The notes below the pieces were generated by a model. The model was not told the origin of the DNA. It made no database searches and saw only the letters and a program-made list of their open reading frames with translations. Positions 6,185 to 10,912 of a stretch of 10,912 nt of DNA are shown here, in pieces. The DNA comes from Spirochaetota bacterium (GTDB lineage Bacteria; Spirochaetota; UBA4802; JAFGJZ01): positions 1-10,912 of the forward strand of contig JAEWVL010000400.1 of assembly GCA_023396665.1 (NCBI GenBank), read 5' to 3'. Position 1 is the first letter of the stretch, and each line of letters starts with the position of its first letter. The position numbers were made by a program, and so were the translations under genes.

Positions 6185-7207
6185 ATGTCCATAACAATCA
6201 AAGACATTGCCCGAACAATGGGGATATCAGTCTCTTCGGTGTCAAAGGCGCTGAACGATAAAAGCGATATCAGCGAAGAAATGAAAGAGAAGATACGAAA
6301 GACCGCCTCTGATCTGGGTTACAGGAAGAACATGCTGGCAACACGACTGGTCAAAATGAAAAGCAACACGATCGGAGTTTTCATCTTTTCGCGCACAAAG
6401 ATAAAAAACACCGATTCAACGGCTTTCTTCTACGTAAACACCATGCTTGATGCGATCAAAGGAAGGGGTTACGATATTGTTCTGTTTTCGATAGAGAGCA
6501 GTTCAAGCCAGAACAAATCATATCTCGATCTTTGCGCAGAAAGGCATGTCGAGGGCGCCATTTTCATCGGCTTTGAAAAAGACGATCCGCAGATCGAGGA
6601 GCTTTGCCAGACGAAACTCCCTATTCTGATGATCGAAAAGATGGCGTCGGGGCAGAATATGAGCTGCATCACCGTCGATAACAAGAAGGGGATTCAGCTG
6701 GGCATGAAGTATCTTTTCGATCTCGGGCACAAGAGAATCGCCTTTATCAAGGGGCATTTCGCGGCGGAGGTTTCGCAAAAACGCTTCGAGACCTATTGCA
6801 GCGAGATGGACAGCAGAAATCTTTCCAGTGAGGGACTGATCTATGAAGGTGACTTCAGTCTCGATAGCGGATATAAAATCGGAAACGAGATCGCCGCAAC
6901 ACGTCCTCTTCCGACGGCGATTTTCTCAGCGAATGATCTGATGGCGATCGGAGTCATGCGCGCCTTTTACGAAAAAGGCATAGCTGTGCCCTCAAAAGTT
7001 TCGCTTATCGGTTTTGATAATTTCGAAATAAGCAAATATACACAGCCCCGCCTTACCACAATAGCGCAGAATTTTCACGAGCTTGCGATCAAGGGAATAG
7101 AGCTTCTTTTTGACATGATCGACCGGCATATCAAGCCGCGCGACATCTATCTCGAACCCGAACTCGTCGTACGCGAATCCTGCTCCCGCTGTGAAGAAGG
7201 GCAATGA
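6185..7207 (+). CDS. LacI/GalR-family transcriptional regulator, probable controller of the mannoside operon
   Basis: DNA-binding regulator of 340 aa, normal length for the family. The N-terminus (3-50) is a classic LacI helix-turn-helix: TIKDIARTMGIS followed by the recognition helix SVSSVSKALN, then a hinge segment at about 50-58 with Leu55. Residues about 61-330 form the periplasmic-binding-protein-like effector domain, with typical segments NTIGVFIF, GHKRIAFIKG, AIFSANDLMAIGVMRA and VSLIGFDNFE. The start is supported by GAGGAA at 6175-6180. It is the first gene of the operon, 16 nt before the first GH130 gene, with a CG-centred operator candidate over its own leader. From context, the likely inducer is a beta-mannoside or a product such as mannobiose, but the sequence does not show the ligand. 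It probably acts as an autoregulated repressor. Confidence 0.93.
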   Translation: MSITIKDIARTMGISVSSVSKALNDKSDISEEMKEKIRKTASDLGYRKNMLATRLVKMKSNTIGVFIFSRTKIKNTDSTAFFYVNTMLDAIKGRGYDIVLFSIESSSSQNKSYLDLCAERHVEGAIFIGFEKDDPQIEELCQTKLPILMIEKMASGQNMSCITVDNKKGIQLGMKYLFDLGHKRIAFIKGHFAAEVSQKRFETYCSEMDSRNLSSEGLIYEGDFSLDSGYKIGNEIAATRPLPTAIFSANDLMAIGVMRAFYEKGIAVPSKVSLIGFDNFEISKYTQPRLTTIAQNFHELAIKGIELLFDMIDRHIKPRDIYLEPELVVRESCSRCEEGQ

Positions 7208-7223
7208 ACAACCGGAGAATACG

Positions 7224-8219
7224 ATGTCGATAAAAATACTCGCTGCCCCCTCGAAGGCAGCGATGCCCTGGCAGGACCGCCCTGCAGGCTCGAAAGCGAT
7301 AGTGTGGCGCTACAGCGGAAACCCGCTGCTTTCGTGGAACCCCCAGGCCGGACTGGCCCGCGTCTACAACAGTGCGGTCGTGCCCTTCGGCAACGCTTTT
7401 GCGGGCGTATTCAGAGCCGATCACACAAACGGCCGTGCGCATATTCACTGCGGCACAAGTGATGATGCATTGAAATGGAAGATTGACCCGCAGGTGATAC
7501 GATGGATCGACGGGCAGGGCAACGAAGCGCCACCCTCCTACGCCTATGACCCCCGGGTCGTCTGTATCGACAGAAGGCATTTTATCACCTGGTGTGACGA
7601 CTTTAACGGCCCCTCTGTCGGTGCGGGCTATACCGATGATTTCAAAACCTTTGTGCGTTTGCCTAACCCCCTACTGCCCTTTAACCGGAACGGAGTACTG
7701 TTTCCTCGCAGAATCAATGACCGCTATCTGCTGCTTTCACGCCCCAGCGACGGCGGGCACACGGCCTTCGGTGACATTTATATGAGCGAGAGTCCCGACA
7801 TGGTCTATTGGGGCCGTCACAAGCTGCTTATGAAAAAGGGGGGAAAGGGCTGGTGGCAGGGCGTCAAGATCGGTACCGGTCCCGCGCCGATCGAGACAAG
7901 TGAGGGCTGGCTGCTGATTTATCACGGTGTATCGAGCACCTGCAACGGATTCGTCTACAGCTTCGGTGTCGCACTGCTTGATCCGGACGAGCCCTGGAAA
8001 GTGATCCTGCGCGCCTCGGATTATCTGCTGACGCCGGAGATGCCCTACGAAACCTGCGGCTTCGTGCCGAATGTCGTGTTTCCCTGCGCAACGCTTATCG
8101 ATGCAGACAGCGGAAAGATCGCAATCTACTACGGTGCCGCCGACACCTGTACGGCGCTGTGTTTCTGTTACGCGCAGGATCTGGTCGATTTTGCAAGGGA
8201 TAACAATGAAATAATATGA
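7224..8219 (+). CDS. GH130 family phosphorylase, probably beta-1,4-manno-oligosaccharide phosphorylase
   Basis: Predicted cytoplasmic enzyme of 331 aa that splits beta-mannosidic bonds with inorganic phosphate, releasing alpha-mannose 1-phosphate. I chose the ATG at 7224 because GGAG at 7214-7217 is 6 nt upstream; an ATG at 7191 in the same frame would overlap the regulator. GH130 hallmarks are NSAVVPFG (49-56), GVFRAD (61-66), the proposed catalytic acid Asp109 in YDPRV, LSRPSD (171-176), KIGTGPAPIET (215-225), IYHGV (232-236) and VPNVVFPC (281-288). Arg64, Arg173 and His234 are basic residues of the kind that bind phosphate and are lacking in the hydrolase branch, so I favour a phosphorylase. 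Length and motifs fit the RaMP2/TM1225-like group (GH130_2). Activity on beta-1,2-mannosides, known in related GH130 enzymes, cannot be excluded; the adjacent epimerase and second GH130 favour beta-1,4. The stop overlaps the next start (ATGA). Confidence 0.87.
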   Translation: MSIKILAAPSKAAMPWQDRPAGSKAIVWRYSGNPLLSWNPQAGLARVYNSAVVPFGNAFAGVFRADHTNGRAHIHCGTSDDALKWKIDPQVIRWIDGQGNEAPPSYAYDPRVVCIDRRHFITWCDDFNGPSVGAGYTDDFKTFVRLPNPLLPFNRNGVLFPRRINDRYLLLSRPSDGGHTAFGDIYMSESPDMVYWGRHKLLMKKGGKGWWQGVKIGTGPAPIETSEGWLLIYHGVSSTCNGFVYSFGVALLDPDEPWKVILRASDYLLTPEMPYETCGFVPNVVFPCATLIDADSGKIAIYYGAADTCTALCFCYAQDLVDFARDNNEII

Positions 8220-9436
8220 CCGATCAATTGAAGCATGATCTCTCCCGTGTCGGTGCTCGTGCCGCCGAAATTGTGAAAGATAATATTTTCCCCTTCTGGC
8301 GCAATATCGCCAGAGATCACACCCGCGGCGGCTTCGCGGGTCTGGTGAAAGCGGATAACAATCCGGATTTTTTGGCAAAGCGCAGTCTTGTCCACAGCTC
8401 GCGCCTCGTTTGGGCCTTTTCGCGCGGCTATCGGGCATTCAAATCAGGGCCGGCACGCGAACTTGCCGGGCACGCATACGCATATTTTACGAAACACTTT
8501 TTTGACAGAGCAAACGGCGGTCTTTACTGGATGATCGATTGCGACGGCAAGCCCCTGAACAGGCACAAACAGGTTTACGGACAGGCCTTCGGCATCTACG
8601 CGCTCAGCGAATATTATCTCGCTTTCGGCGAAACGCACGCTCTTGCGCTTGCACTCGATCTGTTCGCCTGTCTTCAGCGCCATTGTGCTGATCTTCATAA
8701 CGGAGGATACTGGGAGGCGAGAGGCGAGTTCTGGGAACAGATCGATGATGTGCGCCTGTCCGATAAGGATCTGAACGAGAAAAAATCGAACAACACCCAC
8801 CTGCATGTACTCGAAGCGCTGACAAATCTGTTGCGTGCGAAAGGTGACGACGGGGATGTCCGCTCTGCGCTTGCCGCAGTCATAGAAGTTTTTATGGAAA
8901 AGATCTACGACCGCCGTACAAATCATTTTGTGCTGTTTCAGGATGAAAGCTGGAACAGCCGCTGTGAAACGGTCTCTTTCGGACATGAAATAGAGGCGGC
9001 ATGGCTGCTCAGCGAGGCGCTTTGCGTTCTGGGAGACACAAACGCCGGCGAGAAATACAGGGATGATATGTTAAATATATCGCACAACGCTCTTGACAAT
9101 TATCTCGACGGTGATTCGGGAAACGGGGGCATGTTCAACGAATCGCTGCACGGCCGCATCGACGTACAGAAAATCTGGTGGGTGCAAAACGAGGCGGCCA
9201 TCGGCTTTCTCAACGCCTATGAACTTGAGGCTGATGAAAGATTTCTTCGGGCGGCTGTCAACGTGTGGGATTTTTGCGATCGGGCAATGATCGATCATGA
9301 AGGCGGTGAATGGTTTGAGGTGCCGGGTTGTCGTCTGCCCAAGGTGCATGAGTGGAAGAGCTGTTACCACAACACACGCATGTGTGTGGAACTGTTTGAA
9401 CGTTGTGAAAGACTGCTTGCGAGGGAAAACCGATGA
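8216..9436 (+). CDS. Cellobiose/mannobiose 2-epimerase (AGE superfamily)
   Basis: Predicted cytoplasmic epimerase of 406 aa that inverts C2 of the reducing-end sugar. Here it would turn beta-1,4-mannobiose into 4-O-beta-D-mannosyl-D-glucose. It is full length for the family, which folds as an (alpha/alpha)6 barrel. Conserved features are Arg63 (SSRLVWAFS), YGQAFGIYALSEYY (121-134), His195/His197 (NTHLHVLEA), His257 and Glu260 (SFGHEIEAAWL), Trp321-Trp322 and Glu326 (WWVQNEA), and Trp380 with His385 (EWKSCYHNTRMC). His257 and His385 match the general acid/base pair of cellobiose 2-epimerases. This WWVQ/EWK..YHN pattern separates it from N-acylglucosamine 2-epimerases and mannose isomerases. 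The start overlaps the upstream stop by ATGA with only a distant AAGGGA (8195-8200), so translation is probably coupled. The next gene overlaps its end in the same way. Confidence 0.9.
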   Translation: MTDQLKHDLSRVGARAAEIVKDNIFPFWRNIARDHTRGGFAGLVKADNNPDFLAKRSLVHSSRLVWAFSRGYRAFKSGPARELAGHAYAYFTKHFFDRANGGLYWMIDCDGKPLNRHKQVYGQAFGIYALSEYYLAFGETHALALALDLFACLQRHCADLHNGGYWEARGEFWEQIDDVRLSDKDLNEKKSNNTHLHVLEALTNLLRAKGDDGDVRSALAAVIEVFMEKIYDRRTNHFVLFQDESWNSRCETVSFGHEIEAAWLLSEALCVLGDTNAGEKYRDDMLNISHNALDNYLDGDSGNGGMFNESLHGRIDVQKIWWVQNEAAIGFLNAYELEADERFLRAAVNVWDFCDRAMIDHEGGEWFEVPGCRLPKVHEWKSCYHNTRMCVELFERCERLLARENR

Positions 9437-10599
9437 GCGAATTTGAAAATCGCAAGGCGCATATTGAAGATGCGTACGAGAAGCTTGTGTCACGCAAAAA
9501 CGAAAAGCTGTTTTCCCCGAACGGGGTAATCGAGAGATATACATACCCCCTGTTAAGCGCAGGGCATATCCCCCCGCGATGGAAATACGACTATAACCCC
9601 GAAACGAACCCCCGCTTTATGGAGCGGCTGGGCGTCAACGCGGTGTTTAACCCCGGTGCGATTAAAATCGGCGAGCGCTTCTGCATCGTTGCGCGTATCG
9701 AGGGAAACGACCGCAAATCGTTTTTTGCCGTCGCCGAAAGCGCATCGCCGGTCGACGGTTTCCGCTTTCACGACAGACCGATCGTGATCGATGAACTGCA
9801 AGAACCTGACACGAACGTCTATGATATGCGCGTTGTGCGACATGAAGACGGCTGGATATACGGACTTTTCTGCACCGAAAGAAAGGACCCCTCGGCACCG
9901 GCCGGCGATCACGGATCGGCGCTCGCGCAGTGCGGAATCGTGCGCACGAAAAATCTTGTCGACTGGGAGCGGCTTCCCGATCTTGTTACGCCCTCGCCGC
10001 AGCAGCGAAACGTGGTTCTGCACAGCGAGTTTGTAGACGGCAAATACGCTCTTTATACGCGCCCGCAGGACGGCTTTATTGAGACCGGTTCGGGAGGCGG
10101 CATCGGTTTCGGCCTGTGCGATTCGATGGAGCGGGCGCAGATTTTTCAGGAAAGAATCGTGGACGCACGCGCCTATCACACCGTAAAAGAGTCGAAGAAC
10201 GGACTGGGGCCCGCGCCCATCAGGACGCAGTACGGCTGGTTGCAGCTTGCACACGGGGTGCGCGCGTGCGCTGCGGGCCTTCGTTATGTGCTCTATATGT
10301 TCATGTGCGATCTCGACGAACCGTGGCGGGTCATTCACGCGCCATCGGGGTACTTTATGGCGCCCGAGAACGATGAGCGCCTCGGCGATGTGTCGAATGT
10401 TCTGTTCTCGAACGGATGGATACGGGACGGAGAGAACATCTACATCTACTACGCCTCATCGGACACCCGCACGCATGTCGCCTCGTGCACCGTCGAAGGT
10501 CTCTGCGATTATGTTATGAACACCCCGCGCGATCCCTTGCGTACGAATCTATGCGTGAAACAGCGGATTGCGATGATAGATAAAAACGAATTCTTCTGA
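9433..10599 (+). CDS. GH130 4-O-beta-D-mannosyl-D-glucose phosphorylase
   Basis: Predicted cytoplasmic enzyme of 388 aa (EC 2.4.1.281 type) that cleaves mannosyl-glucose with phosphate to alpha-mannose 1-phosphate and glucose. It is longer than the first GH130 because of an N-terminal helical extension (about 1-45), as in the GH130_1 subfamily. Motifs are NAVFNPGAI (69-77), ARIEGNDRKSFF (87-98), the proposed catalytic Asp131 in NVYDMRVV, YTRPQDGF (208-215), GLGPAPIRT (257-265), LAHGVR (272-277) and SNVLFSNGW. Arg94, Arg210 and His274 are candidate phosphate ligands. As far as I recall, the catalytic Asp of the characterised Bacteroides fragilis enzyme carries the same number, 131. GAGGG at 9421-9425 lies 7 nt before the ATG, which overlaps the epimerase stop. 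The pairing with the epimerase strongly supports the substrate. Confidence 0.9.
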   Translation: MSEFENRKAHIEDAYEKLVSRKNEKLFSPNGVIERYTYPLLSAGHIPPRWKYDYNPETNPRFMERLGVNAVFNPGAIKIGERFCIVARIEGNDRKSFFAVAESASPVDGFRFHDRPIVIDELQEPDTNVYDMRVVRHEDGWIYGLFCTERKDPSAPAGDHGSALAQCGIVRTKNLVDWERLPDLVTPSPQQRNVVLHSEFVDGKYALYTRPQDGFIETGSGGGIGFGLCDSMERAQIFQERIVDARAYHTVKESKNGLGPAPIRTQYGWLQLAHGVRACAAGLRYVLYMFMCDLDEPWRVIHAPSGYFMAPENDERLGDVSNVLFSNGWIRDGENIYIYYASSDTRTHVASCTVEGLCDYVMNTPRDPLRTNLCVKQRIAMIDKNEFF

Positions 10600-10636
10600 C
10601 ACTTGTGGTAAAATTTTCCGGATAATCAACGAGCTG
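10600..10636. other. Short gap between convergent genes
   Basis: Only 37 nt separate the stops of the phosphorylase gene and the convergent partial gene. I see no clear hairpin followed by a T-tract on either strand, so where the operon transcript ends is not evident. Confidence 0.5.
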
Positions 10637-10912
10637 TCATAAAGGTTTTTGCGCGATGCAGATCATCGTAGTCGGCGGATAGGCGATCCTTTCACCTTCG
10701 GGAGTATAGAGTTCCACACTGTCACGATAACGATGCTCCGCTATCCACTGATTGGTGAACTGCTGTGAATCGGGATGTATTCTGAAGCCGACCGCTTCGA
10801 GAGCCGCTTTCCAGTCGCCGAAACTCCAGAAACAAAATCGTTCATGCATCTCGCTTTGCCAGTTGTCGGTGTAATCTTTGGTCATCATGAATTCACAGGC
10901 ATCCTCGAGTTT
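10637..10912 (-). CDS. Partial gene, C-terminal end; possibly an SAM-dependent methyltransferase
   Basis: The open frame runs without a stop to the right edge of the window, so only the last 91 or so codons are present and the true start lies outside. An ATG at 10888 is in frame, but eight open codons precede it up to the edge, so it is probably internal. The visible part has TKDYTDNW, EMHERFCFWSFGDWKAALEAVGF, FTNQWIAEHRY and PPTTMICIAQKP segments. A helix ending in xALEAVGF, followed by a basic strand and a final hydrophobic strand ending in KP, recalls the C-terminal part of class I methyltransferases. The SAM-binding motifs would lie outside the window, so this assignment is tentative. It is convergent with the mannoside operon and there is no reason to link the two functionally. 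Confidence 0.5.
   Translation of the reverse strand, partial: KLEDACEFMMTKDYTDNWQSEMHERFCFWSFGDWKAALEAVGFRIHPDSQQFTNQWIAEHRYRDSVELYTPEGERIAYPPTTMICIAQKPL

Noticed and set aside
7191..7223. Upstream ATG of the first GH130 gene, overlapping the regulator
   Set aside because: The ATG at 7224 has GGAG 6 nt upstream and removes an unlikely polar N-terminal extension.
9553..10338. 261-codon minus-strand open frame antisense to the second GH130 gene
   Set aside because: The plus strand holds the conserved GH130 motifs; the antisense frame is Arg/His-rich and has no domain.
1..10912. CRISPR arrays, tRNA or rRNA genes, transposases or integration sites
   Set aside because: I saw no regularly spaced repeats, no cloverleaf-like gene and no transposase or integrase motifs. 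This was by reading only, not by a search program.

Overview
The window looks like a chromosomal piece of a Gram-negative-type bacterium of moderate GC content. My best guess is a member of the Spirochaetota. This rests on the style of the gene set: an envelope lipoprotein with InlB_B and kelch repeats, a class III cyclase with a sensor/HAMP architecture, and a small outer-membrane-like barrel. No marker gene fixes the taxonomy.

Left half (about 75-5641, all on the minus strand, read right to left): a membrane-bound class III nucleotide cyclase comes first. It is followed by a single-pass protein with a long coiled coil, a secreted protein with a probable outer-membrane beta-barrel, and a lipoprotein with two InlB_B repeats and a six-bladed kelch propeller. 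Gaps are 50, 13 and 92 nt, so the first three genes at least are probably co-transcribed. Together they would span inner membrane, periplasm and outer membrane. A common function is inferred from context only.

Middle (5642-6184): a 543-nt divergent intergenic region. It holds a 10-bp perfect stem-loop, a dyad at 5941-5955, LacI-type operator-like sites, and a good sigma70-like promoter in front of the plus-strand operon.

Right half (6185-10599, plus strand): a compact, translationally coupled four-gene operon for beta-1,4-manno-oligosaccharide use. It encodes a LacI-family regulator, a GH130 phosphorylase (probably beta-1,4-manno-oligosaccharide phosphorylase), an AGE-family cellobiose/mannobiose 2-epimerase, and a GH130 4-O-beta-D-mannosyl-D-glucose phosphorylase. 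The inferred route is: longer manno-oligosaccharides are phosphorolysed from the non-reducing end to mannose 1-phosphate. The remaining mannobiose is epimerised to mannosyl-glucose, which is then phosphorolysed to mannose 1-phosphate and glucose. All enzymes lack signal peptides, so the sugars must be imported. No transporter or endo-mannanase lies in the window.

At the right edge (10637-10912, minus strand) is the C-terminal end of a further gene, possibly an SAM-dependent methyltransferase, convergent with the operon. No tRNA, rRNA, CRISPR array or insertion sequence was seen.
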